In this document: positions 6,301 to 12,088 of the stretch, in pieces | Layout: each line of letters begins with the position of its first letter | Numbering within the stretch: position 1 is the stretch's first letter | From: Nitrospirota bacterium | GTDB taxonomy: Bacteria > Nitrospirota > Thermodesulfovibrionia > Thermodesulfovibrionales > UBA6898 | Assembly: GCA_029858145.1 (NCBI GenBank) | Contig: JAOUFP010000032.1 | Span: 1-12,088 of the forward strand | Direction: 5' to 3' | Length of the DNA: 12,088 nt | The notes under the pieces: model-generated | Database searches by the model: none | Told to the model about the DNA's origin: nothing | Seen by the model: only the letters and a program-made list of their open reading frames with translations | Position numbers and translations under genes: made by a program

Positions 6301-7727
6301 AATACGAAGCGGTCATAGGACTCGAAGTCCACGCCCAGATGCTCACCGACACAAAAATATTCTGCGGCTGCTCCACAAAATTCGGCTCTGAACCAAACTC
6401 TCAGACCTGCCAGATATGCATAGGGATGCCCGGTGTGCTCCCTGTGCTGAACAAAAAGGCGCTCGAATTCGCGATCAGGACCGGCCTTGCGACGAACTGC
6501 ACCATAGCATCCTACAGCCGCTTTGCGAGGAAGAACTACTTCTATCCCGATCTGCCGAAGGGCTATCAGATAAGCCAGTACGAACACCCGATCTGCGAGC
6601 ACGGTTATATCGAGATCGTCGTCGACGGGACCGACAAAAAAATCGGCATCACGAGGATCCACATGGAAGAGGATGCAGGAAAGAATATCCACGAGGGCGG
6701 AGGCAATTACAGCTTTGTTGATCTGAACAGGACGGGGGTTCCCCTTATGGAGATCGTCTCAGAACCCGACATGCGCACCCCATCAGAGGCGGTCGAGTAC
6801 ATGAAGAAGCTCAGGGCGATCGTCAGATACCTCGGCGTCTGTGACGGGAACATGGAACAGGGCTCTCTCCGGTGCGACGCGAACGTCTCTGTGCGGCCCG
6901 TGGGACAGAAAGAATTCGGAACAAGGGCCGAGATCAAGAACATCAACTCCTTCAGGTTTGTGGAGAAGGCGATCGAATACGAGATAAAACGGCAGATAAA
7001 GGTAATAGAAGACGGCGGAAAGGTCATCCAGGAAACGAGGCTCTGGGATTCGAACAAAGGGATCACGGAATCGATGCGCTCCAAGGAAGAGGCCCACGAC
7101 TACCGTTATTTCCCTGACCCTGATCTTGTGCCGATAACCGTTGAACAGACCACGATCGATGAAATTCGCGCCGGCCTTCCTGAATTGCCTGATGCAAAGA
7201 GAAAGCGCTTTGTCTCAGACTTTGGACTTCCGGAGCTTGACGCGGACCTCCTGACATCGGAAAAAACGGTTGCTGAATGGTTCGAGGAGGCGGTGAAGGC
7301 AGGCGGTCAGCCAAAGGCGGTATCAAACTGGATGATGGGCGAACTCATGCGACTGCTCAACGAAGAGAACCGCTCCATAGAAAACTGCCTGTTAAAACCA
7401 GAACAGCTTGCGGACATGCTTGTGCTTATCGGCAAGGGCACCATCAGCGGCAAAATAGCAAAGACCATATTTACAGAGATGTACAAGACCGGAAAAGACG
7501 CAGGGGTAATCGTCAAAGAAAAAGGCCTTGTCCAGATAAGCGACGAATCCGCCATAGAAAAGGCGGTCGACGAACTCATCGCGAAGCATCCGTCAGAGGT
7601 TGAGAGGTTCAGGGCCGGAGAAGAGAAGCTTCTGGGCTTCTTCGTGGGCCAGGTGATGAAGGCGATGAAAGGGAAGGCAAATCCCCAGATGCTCAACGAC
7701 CTCCTCAAGAAAAAGCTTTCCTCCTGA
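6297..7727 (+). CDS. gatB: Asp/Glu-tRNA(Asn/Gln) amidotransferase subunit B
   Basis: 476 residues, as expected. GatB phosphorylates and then amidates the acyl group on the misacylated tRNA with ammonia channelled from GatA. The start is the GTG at 6297, which overlaps the gatA stop as GTGA and yields MKYEAVIGLEVHAQM, the normal GatB N-terminus; a GTG 24 bases upstream adds residues not found in the family and lacks a ribosome site. Visible motifs are cysteines 23, 25, 38 and 41 (CGC...CQIC, probable zinc site of the cradle domain, absent in the Staphylococcus protein), YFYPDLPKGYQISQ at 81-94, MEQGSLRCDANVSVRP at 186-201 and SNWMMGEL from 343, which opens the YqeY-like tRNA-binding tail. Translation is probably coupled to gatA. 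A hairpin terminator follows about 65 bases after the stop. Confidence 0.96.
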   Translation: MKYEAVIGLEVHAQMLTDTKIFCGCSTKFGSEPNSQTCQICIGMPGVLPVLNKKALEFAIRTGLATNCTIASYSRFARKNYFYPDLPKGYQISQYEHPICEHGYIEIVVDGTDKKIGITRIHMEEDAGKNIHEGGGNYSFVDLNRTGVPLMEIVSEPDMRTPSEAVEYMKKLRAIVRYLGVCDGNMEQGSLRCDANVSVRPVGQKEFGTRAEIKNINSFRFVEKAIEYEIKRQIKVIEDGGKVIQETRLWDSNKGITESMRSKEEAHDYRYFPDPDLVPITVEQTTIDEIRAGLPELPDAKRKRFVSDFGLPELDADLLTSEKTVAEWFEEAVKAGGQPKAVSNWMMGELMRLLNEENRSIENCLLKPEQLADMLVLIGKGTISGKIAKTIFTEMYKTGKDAGVIVKEKGLVQISDESAIEKAVDELIAKHPSEVERFRAGEEKLLGFFVGQVMKAMKGKANPQMLNDLLKKKLSS

Positions 7728-7793
7728 AAAAAACATTTCGCCGCAAAGTCACAAAGTCCGCAATGACAAATATAACCTTGCACCACCGCAAAT

Positions 7794-7825
7794 AAAAAAA
7801 GGCGGGAGATCCCCCGCCTTTTTCC
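7794..7825. terminator. Bidirectional intrinsic terminator between gatB and the Cys-rich protein gene
   Basis: A run of A, then GGCGGG (7801-7806), a six-base loop and CCCGCC (7813-7818), then a run of T. The A and T tracts extend the stem to about 11 base pairs and give a U-tract on either strand. Its place between two convergent genes fits a shared terminator for gatB (+) and the 7848-8219 gene (-). Confidence 0.88.
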
Positions 7826-7847
7826 CATGACTTCATGTCTCCCTTTG

Positions 7848-8219
7848 CTACTCAACCTTCTTCATTTCGTTGCCGCAGGGGCATTTACCTGGGTTCTGGC
7901 TTATGGTTTCGCACTTGCAGTCGGCCCCGCAGGCGCAGGCATACTTACCGACGGTCTTGAAGGGACGCTCCTTCTCCCATGAATCGGCCTTCAGCATCAC
8001 CTGGCCCTCTTCAACCTTCATTACCTTCGCCTTGACCATTTCGTTTCCGCAGGTGCATTTGCCAGGCCCTCTCGACATGGTCTGGCATGGGCAGTCCGCG
8101 CCGCAGTTGCAGGCATAGACCTCATCACCTACCTTAAGATCCATCTTCCCGAAGGTGCCGGCGAAAGCCACCGAAGCGCAAAACAGGAAGAGAACCGCAA
8201 AGAATATAGTCTTTCTCAT
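7848..8219 (-). CDS. Exported cysteine-rich protein with duplicated six-Cys motif, probable metal binder
   Basis: 123 residues. A signal peptide (1-20: MRKT, a hydrophobic core, then AFA) predicts export; no proper lipobox surrounds C14. The mature part holds the same motif twice, C-x-C-x3-C-x-C-x9-C-x-C: cysteines 37, 39, 43, 45, 55, 57 and again 95, 97, 101, 103, 113, 115. Each copy reads YAC-x-CGADC-x-C, then PGKC-x-CGNEM. A linker of about 30 residues rich in K, E and V sits between. Twelve regularly spaced cysteines in a small protein argue for metal binding, metallothionein-like, but this is inference; I do not recognise a named family. Start: ATG behind AAAGGAGGTG. It has its own promoter at 8269-8297 and ends at the terminator shared with gatB. 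The neighbouring upstream gene is also an exported Cys-containing protein. Confidence 0.85.
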   Translation of the reverse strand: MRKTIFFAVLFLFCASVAFAGTFGKMDLKVGDEVYACNCGADCPCQTMSRGPGKCTCGNEMVKAKVMKVEEGQVMLKADSWEKERPFKTVGKYACACGADCKCETISQNPGKCPCGNEMKKVE

Positions 8220-8268
8220 GATTTCACCTCCTTTAGTTCCCTGAATCCACAGCTATAAGCATAATTTC

Positions 8269-8297
8269 ACTCTATGACAACACCCTGCCGCTGTCAA
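8269..8297 (-). promoter_or_regulatory. Sigma70-type promoter for the Cys-rich protein gene
   Basis: Read on the minus strand: a perfect -35 TTGACA (8292-8297), exactly 17 bases of spacer, and -10 TAGAGT (8269-8274, four of six consensus bases). Transcription would begin near 8262, giving a leader of about 43 bases that includes the strong ribosome site. It implies the gene is expressed independently of the NosL-like gene upstream, which ends at 8320. Confidence 0.7.
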
Positions 8298-8319
8298 GCG
8301 GATATTTTACAGGCTCCGG

Positions 8320-9171
8320 CTACCTGATAATTTCCCACATGTCCTCATAGGCTGCGTTCATAACTTCGCGGAAACCGGTGATCGCTCCGCCGAAGTCGCG
8401 CATGAACTCCTCTGCGTCTTCCCTCTTTTCGAAGGCCCATTTGCCCCTGATCGACATGACTCCGTAGTTCGATCCGCCCAGCACCCATACCGCCTTTTCC
8501 GCATCCACAAGGCTCCGGTAATCGTAGGTGCCGACCATTATCTGCGCAGGCCCCTTCTCCGGGTGAAGCGCAAGGTCGATTCCTGCACAATGGACGCTGC
8601 AGAGACCCGCTTCCGACCCGTCCCGGTACCTCAGCAGCACCCTGCTGTATGCGTACTTCTTACGGTCCATGCCGCAGTAGGAACACCCAGGGTGGGCGGA
8701 GATATCGTCCCCCGGTTTTTCATCGGTCAGCGGCCGTAGTTTTATCCCGTCAAACATCCCTGAGAAGAGCGCGACCATCATATCCTTAAAATTCACGACC
8801 CTGCCGCCATGGGCCGCCGAAAACGACTCGGCATCCTCTCTCCCGGAAAAGGCCTCCCTGCTCCCGTCGCTGAGACCGATTACCCAGAACGCCTTCTTTG
8901 CATCGAGAAGCTTCCCGCTTCCGTGCTCCCTGCTCCAGATGGTCTTTACATACTTTTCGCGGTATGCCGCAAGCATCGCCCCTGCGCAGCGAAGACCGCA
9001 CGCGGAACGGAACGTCCCATCCCCATATTCGATGCGCACCTCCTGCGCCGATCCCGGCGTCACATCATCGCAGCTGCGACATCCCGATGTGTCCGCCTCC
9101 GAACGTGCAGACAGACTCATAAGCACAGGCGCCAACAAAATGATAACGGCGACCTTCAGCGTCTTCTTCAC
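8320..9171 (-). CDS. Exported protein with two NosL-like domains
   Basis: 283 residues from the GTG at 9171. An N-terminal signal segment (MKKTLKVAVIILLAPVLMSL) directs export. Two homologous halves follow, each with paired cysteines, a D/E-G-containing strand, a second cysteine pair, then DA-x-KA-x-WV-x-G and a closing DAE-x-F...GG-x-x-x-x-F. Domain 1 has cysteines 31/34 and 58/62; domain 2 has 163/166 followed by GM, and 191/195. The pattern matches NosL, the copper(I)-binding accessory protein of nitrous oxide reductase, normally a single domain. Only the second half keeps the CxxCGM motif and the GVMS segment, so the first looks diverged. No nos genes are nearby, so a general copper or other metal-handling role is more likely than N2O reductase assembly. 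Start: AAGGGG six bases upstream; an earlier in-frame GTG (9219) lies before the predicted transcription start. Confidence 0.8.
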   Translation of the reverse strand: MKKTLKVAVIILLAPVLMSLSARSEADTSGCRSCDDVTPGSAQEVRIEYGDGTFRSACGLRCAGAMLAAYREKYVKTIWSREHGSGKLLDAKKAFWVIGLSDGSREAFSGREDAESFSAAHGGRVVNFKDMMVALFSGMFDGIKLRPLTDEKPGDDISAHPGCSYCGMDRKKYAYSRVLLRYRDGSEAGLCSVHCAGIDLALHPEKGPAQIMVGTYDYRSLVDAEKAVWVLGGSNYGVMSIRGKWAFEKREDAEEFMRDFGGAITGFREVMNAAYEDMWEIIR

Positions 9172-9209
9172 CTGCTTCCCCTTTTCAGCGAATTCACCTC
9201 TTCGTTTAG

Positions 9210-9238
9210 ATCTTAACACCCCAAATGGTTATCCTCAA
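9210..9238 (-). promoter_or_regulatory. Promoter for the two-domain NosL-like gene
   Basis: On the minus strand: -35 TTGAGG (9233-9238), a 17-base spacer, and -10 TAAGAT (9210-9215) preceded by TGT, an extended -10. Each hexamer matches four of six consensus bases. Transcription would start near 9203, about 32 bases before the GTG start at 9171, and this supports that start over the upstream GTG. Confidence 0.5.
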
Positions 9239-9290
9239 GAGGCTATATCCTGAAAAGTTGTTCTTTGCGGCTTTGGGCTCATCAGAGCAT

Positions 9291-9319
9291 TTGACAGAAG
9301 AGCGCAAAGCGGCTACATT
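9291..9319 (+). promoter_or_regulatory. Sigma70-type promoter for the ion channel gene
   Basis: A perfect -35 TTGACA (9291-9296), a 17-base spacer and -10 TACATT (9314-9319, four of six). Transcription would start close to 9326, only about 10 bases before the ATG at 9336, so the message would be nearly leaderless; no Shine-Dalgarno sequence is visible there. It favours that ATG over the one at 9225. Confidence 0.5.
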
Positions 9320-9335
9320 TAAACAGATAACCGTT

Positions 9336-10154
9336 ATGGATACCGTACGATTCAGATTGCAGATTTTTCTTGTCCTCCTCCTGGTTCTCATGCTGGCAGG
9401 CACCGCCGGCTTTATGAAAATCGAGGGCCTCTCACTCACCGACGCGGTATACTTCAGCGTCGTGACCGTCGCGACGGTCGGCTACGGAGACATCGCGCCC
9501 AAAACTGAGGCAGGAAAGATTCTGGCCCTGATCCTGATCATTACCGGCGTTGGCACCTTCCTCGGTGTTGTCGCGAACTCGACCGACATGCTCCTGAACA
9601 GACGGGAAAAGGCGCTGCGGAGGGAAAAACTGAATATGGTCATAGGGGTGTTCTTCAGCGAAGTCGGCACCGACCTTCTGAGATTTTTCTCCTCCTGTGA
9701 CACCAGCGCTGAGGCGCTCAGGAAAGACCTTGTTGTAACAAATGAATGGACTGACAGGGAGTTCTCGAGCAAAGGCAGCCGCCTCAACCAGCACGGATAT
9801 ACGATCGACAGCAGGCTGGCAGACCTCAATAAATTGAGAGGGTTCCTTCAGGAAAAAAAAGAACTGGTGCTGAGGTTGTTTGAAAATCCTTTTTTGCTCG
9901 AACATCAGTCCTTCACCGAGTTGCTCCGGGCGGTCCTCCACCTGAAGGAAGAACTGCTCCACAGGGAGAGTCTCGACGACCTGCCTCCCGAGGACTACAA
10001 ACACCTCTCCGGTGATATCCGCAGGGTATATGTCTTATTGGTCCATGAGTGGCTCGACTACATGAAGTATCTGAAGAAGAATTATCCCTACCTCTTCTCC
10101 CTTGCTATAAGGACCAATCCCTTCGACAAAAATGCTTCCGTCGTACTGAAATAG
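9336..10154 (+). CDS. Two-transmembrane potassium channel with helical C-terminal domain
   Basis: 272 residues from the ATG at 9336. It has the pore unit of the Ion_trans_2 family: TM1 about 8-27, a pore helix (AVYFSVVTVA, 37-46), the selectivity filter TVGYGD at 47-52, and TM2 about 62-81 (ILALILIITGVGTFLGVVA). The filter predicts potassium selectivity; a tetramer in the inner membrane is expected. The remaining ~190 residues are cytoplasmic and look largely helical, with a charged start (NRREKALRREKLN) and many leucine/glutamate stretches. They lack the Rossmann GxGxxG of an RCK/TrkA-N domain, so what gates the channel is unclear. A longer start at 9225 adds 37 residues but overlaps the divergent promoter and lies before this gene's own predicted promoter. 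A decayed copy of its 3' end is found at 11832-12008. Confidence 0.85.
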   Translation: MDTVRFRLQIFLVLLLVLMLAGTAGFMKIEGLSLTDAVYFSVVTVATVGYGDIAPKTEAGKILALILIITGVGTFLGVVANSTDMLLNRREKALRREKLNMVIGVFFSEVGTDLLRFFSSCDTSAEALRKDLVVTNEWTDREFSSKGSRLNQHGYTIDSRLADLNKLRGFLQEKKELVLRLFENPFLLEHQSFTELLRAVLHLKEELLHRESLDDLPPEDYKHLSGDIRRVYVLLVHEWLDYMKYLKKNYPYLFSLAIRTNPFDKNASVVLK

Positions 10155-10361
10155 CAGCCCAGGAGTATGGGGATAGGAAAGAGGATTACTCTCAAAGTCC
10201 GCACCGGAGGGTATCTTGCTCATTCCGCACAATACAAGCGGAAAATGTCAGGAAGAAGTATCCATTTCGAAAACCGTGGTTTTAATTACCATTTTGATAG
10301 TGTAGAATAACTGTTTAAAAAGTGATCCATCATCAGTTAGCTTTTAGCAGAATAACCCTTT
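10155..10361 (+). other. Gap between channel and rhomboid genes
   Basis: About 207 bases with no gene. The first ~45 bases resemble the DNA that follows the channel-fragment pseudogene after 12008 (shared CAGGA, TGGGGA and GATTAC words). A small hairpin, AAAAC-CGTG-GTTTT (10270-10283), is too weak to be called a terminator. A -10-like TAGAAT at 10303-10308 could serve the rhomboid gene but has no clear -35. Confidence 0.35.
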
Positions 10362-11042
10362 ATGTTTCCCATAAGAGACACAGTACCAAATAGAACATTC
10401 CCGACAACAACATGGGTCATTATAATCCTCTGCGGGATTGTTTTCCTGTTTGAAACAAACTTGCCGCGGGAACTCCTCGAAGAGTTCACCTATTATTTTG
10501 GGATTGTGCCGATTGAATATACGAAGCGTCATCATCATGGCCTGCCGCTGCTAGATTACGTGGCGTTTCTGACCACGATGTTCCTGCACGGGGGATGGCT
10601 CCACTTTCTGGGCAATATGTGGTTCCTCAAAATATTCGGCAGCAAGGTAGAGGACCGCATGGGACATAGCCGGTTCCTTGTGTTTTATCTGATTGTGGGG
10701 ATACTTGCCAGCATGTTCTATATCTATTTCAGCCCCCGGTCCTCCATGCCGGTCATTGGGGCATCAGGGGCGATAGCCGGGGTCATGGGTGCATACTATG
10801 TGCTGTTCCCAAGGGCGAAAATCCTGACGCTCATCCCGATATTCATTTTTCCGTGGTTTATAGAGCTTCCAGCCGTTATTTTTTTAGGGTGGTGGTTTTT
10901 GCTTCAGCTATTTTCGGGAACGGTTGCCCAGGTGTTACCCCCGGATGGCGGAGGCGTGGCATGGTGGGGTCACATCGGGGGATTTATTGCCGGTGTTTTG
11001 TTGGTGCCTTTTTTCAAAAGACCCTCCAGGCGATACCAATGA
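10362..11042 (+). CDS. Rhomboid family intramembrane serine protease
   Basis: 226 residues. Rhomboids cut transmembrane substrates within the membrane using a Ser-His dyad. The family core is present: FLHGGWLHFLGNMWFLKIFG at 74-93 with H76, H81 and N85, then GASGAIAGVMGAY at 133-145 with catalytic S135, and WWGHIGGFIAGVLL at 201-214 with catalytic H204. Hydrophobic segments near 17-31, 65-90, 105-123, 130-149, 153-185 and 199-217 fit the usual six-helix core. The N-terminus FPIRDTVPNRTFP resembles many bacterial rhomboids of this length. No Shine-Dalgarno sequence is evident before the ATG, so translation may be weak or the start unusual. Substrate unknown. It is followed after 50 bases by a methyltransferase gene on the same strand; a functional link is not evident. 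Confidence 0.9.
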   Translation: MFPIRDTVPNRTFPTTTWVIIILCGIVFLFETNLPRELLEEFTYYFGIVPIEYTKRHHHGLPLLDYVAFLTTMFLHGGWLHFLGNMWFLKIFGSKVEDRMGHSRFLVFYLIVGILASMFYIYFSPRSSMPVIGASGAIAGVMGAYYVLFPRAKILTLIPIFIFPWFIELPAVIFLGWWFLLQLFSGTVAQVLPPDGGGVAWWGHIGGFIAGVLLVPFFKRPSRRYQ

Positions 11043-11092
11043 GAAAAGGATTATAATGAATTAAAAATATTTCGGTGTTCAGGAGAGACAAT

Positions 11093-11821
11093 ATGAGTGA
11101 CTTCAACAAATCGGCATGGGTGGAAAATAAATTTGCTGAAAACTATCTGGATAAAGCAGACATCTATATTGTGGAACGCAGGAAGATGTTTTGGTTTGTG
11201 TCGTCCCTGTTTTCCCATTTCATTCAGGGAAAACATGACATCAAACTGCTGGATTTGGGTTGCGGAGACGGGGTACTGACCGGGGAATTACTGAAAATTA
11301 ATCATGAGATATCTGCAACACTGCTTGATGGCGGTGAAGGCATGATTCATAAAGCCAAAGAAAGACTAAAGGGAAACCGGAACACCACGTTCATTCAGGC
11401 AACTTTCCAGGACCTGCTGGGGGGTACAGTTAAACTGGGAACATATGACTTTTGCGTTTCTTCCATGGCGATTCATCATCTTGAAATGAGTGAAAAGGCT
11501 TCCCTGTTTCACCTGATAGCATCGTGTCTGAAATCCGGAGGCCGGTTTGTTGATGTTGATGTTGTACTTCCTCCCTCCGAAGAACTTGAACATTGGTATT
11601 TTGCCATTTGGAAAGATTGGCTCGCCACTATGATGGACCGATACAATATCAGGGACGAAGTGCCCGAAGACCTGATCAGGCGTTATAAAGACCCTTCCAG
11701 CATGAACAAACCAGACACATTGGGAAATCAACTGAGAGCAATGGAATCAGCGGGGTTTGTTGATGTGGACTGTTACTTTAAGAATGGTATTTTTGCGGTA
11801 TTTGGAGGCAAGAAACAATAG
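11093..11821 (+). CDS. Class I SAM-dependent methyltransferase
   Basis: 242 residues from the ATG at 11093, chosen because AGGAGAG lies about six bases upstream; an in-frame GTG 18 bases earlier has no such site. It has the Rossmann methyltransferase core: motif I LLDLGCGDG at 52-60 binds S-adenosylmethionine, an acidic residue at the end of strand 2 (D79 in ATLLDGGEGM) should hold the ribose, and DFCVSSMAIHHL is the motif IV-like segment, followed by SGGRFVDVDVV. The layout resembles small-molecule or quinone-type methyltransferases (Methyltransf_11/25/UbiE-like), but the substrate cannot be read from the sequence. A TATAAT at 11052-11057 could provide its own -10, though no -35 is visible. 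Its codons look more AT-rich than those of gatAB. The channel-fragment pseudogene begins just after its stop. Confidence 0.87.
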   Translation: MSDFNKSAWVENKFAENYLDKADIYIVERRKMFWFVSSLFSHFIQGKHDIKLLDLGCGDGVLTGELLKINHEISATLLDGGEGMIHKAKERLKGNRNTTFIQATFQDLLGGTVKLGTYDFCVSSMAIHHLEMSEKASLFHLIASCLKSGGRFVDVDVVLPPSEELEHWYFAIWKDWLATMMDRYNIRDEVPEDLIRRYKDPSSMNKPDTLGNQLRAMESAGFVDVDCYFKNGIFAVFGGKKQ

Positions 11822-11831
11822 GCATGACACA

Positions 11832-12008
11832 GCTCTGCATGCTGAAGATTTCAAACACCCCTCCGGCGATATCCGAAGGGTATACATCTTATTGGTCCAT
11901 GAGTAGCTCGAGTACATAAAGTATCTGAAGAAGAATTATCCCCACCTCTTCTCCCTTGCGATAAAGACAACCCCCTTCGACTATAATTCTTCCGTCGTGA
12001 TGCAATAG
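11832..12008 (+). pseudogene. Decayed duplicate of the 3' end of the channel gene
   Basis: In frame this segment reads as the last ~58 codons of the channel gene at 9336-10154, without promoter, start or pore. Over the final 55 codons (11844-12008 against 9990-10154) I count 23 base differences in 165, about 86% identity, with no gaps. The tryptophan of VHEWLDY has become a stop (TAG) and the methionine of DYMKYL has become ATA. The stretch CTGAAGAAGAATTATCCC is identical, and both copies end at TAG. Weaker similarity extends up to about 40 bases past the stop. It is too short to encode a channel, and several changes alter amino acids, so it is a non-functional remnant. It begins about 10 bases after the methyltransferase stop. 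Confidence 0.85.
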
Positions 12009-12088
12009 CGGTGCAGAAATATCCGAAGCAGGAATGGGGAGATTACGAATAGGCGCCATCTGCTGCGAAGTTGCAGCTATAGCTATTT

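Noticed and set aside
7307..7855. Minus-strand open frame of 182 codons overlapping gatB
   Set aside because: It is antisense to the conserved C-terminal part of gatB and runs through the terminator hairpin; no supporting signals.
12030..12088. Possible hairpin GCTGC-GAAGTT-GCAGC near the right edge
   Set aside because: The five-base stem has no clear T-run and the window ends there; not enough to call a terminator.

Overview
The window is a bacterial chromosome segment of moderate GC with dense genes and no phage, IS, CRISPR, rRNA or tRNA signal that I can see. The strongest clue to lifestyle is the left third. It carries four consecutive Wood-Ljungdahl (reductive acetyl-CoA) genes on the minus strand, in transcription order acsE, acsD, acsC, acsB, with acsB running off the left edge. 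AcsB has the N-terminal domain typical of bacterial acetyl-CoA synthases and missing from archaeal CdhC, so this is a bacterial anaerobe with at least the methyl-transfer and acetyl-CoA assembly half of the pathway. Overall gene style suggests Nitrospirota (Thermodesulfovibrionia-like) or a Desulfobacterota relative, but that is an inference from recall and no marker gene settles it.

Layout: acsB (partial), acsC, acsD and acsE occupy 1-4206 on the minus strand, separated by gaps of 100-116 bases. Two of these gaps are filled by related inverted-repeat elements built on a TRATGCG-like unit. A gene-free stretch of about 640 bases (4207-4845) holds the presumed acs promoter region, a duplicated 11-mer and a MITE-like inverted repeat. 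Then gatA and gatB (+), overlapping by 4 bases, encode two of the three subunits of the tRNA amidotransferase; gatC is not present. A bidirectional hairpin terminator at about 7794-7825 closes gatB and also the convergent gene on the other side.

The region 7848-9171 (-) holds two exported, cysteine-rich, probable metal-binding proteins: a small protein with two copies of a six-cysteine motif, and a protein with two NosL-like halves. Each has its own recognisable sigma70-type promoter. Divergent from them is a two-transmembrane potassium channel with a long helical C-terminal domain, then a rhomboid protease and a class I SAM-dependent methyltransferase. Immediately after the methyltransferase lies a decayed copy of the last ~58 codons of the channel gene (about 86% identical in DNA over 165 bases, with an in-frame stop). 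The rhomboid-methyltransferase pair is therefore bracketed by direct repeats of roughly 180 bases.

The genes do not form one system: the acs genes are a metabolic operon, gatAB is housekeeping, and the right half is accessory envelope material. I found no convincing evidence of an undescribed defence or mobile system. The most unusual points are the repeat-filled acs gaps, the duplicated cysteine module, the two-domain NosL-like protein and the channel-fragment duplication.
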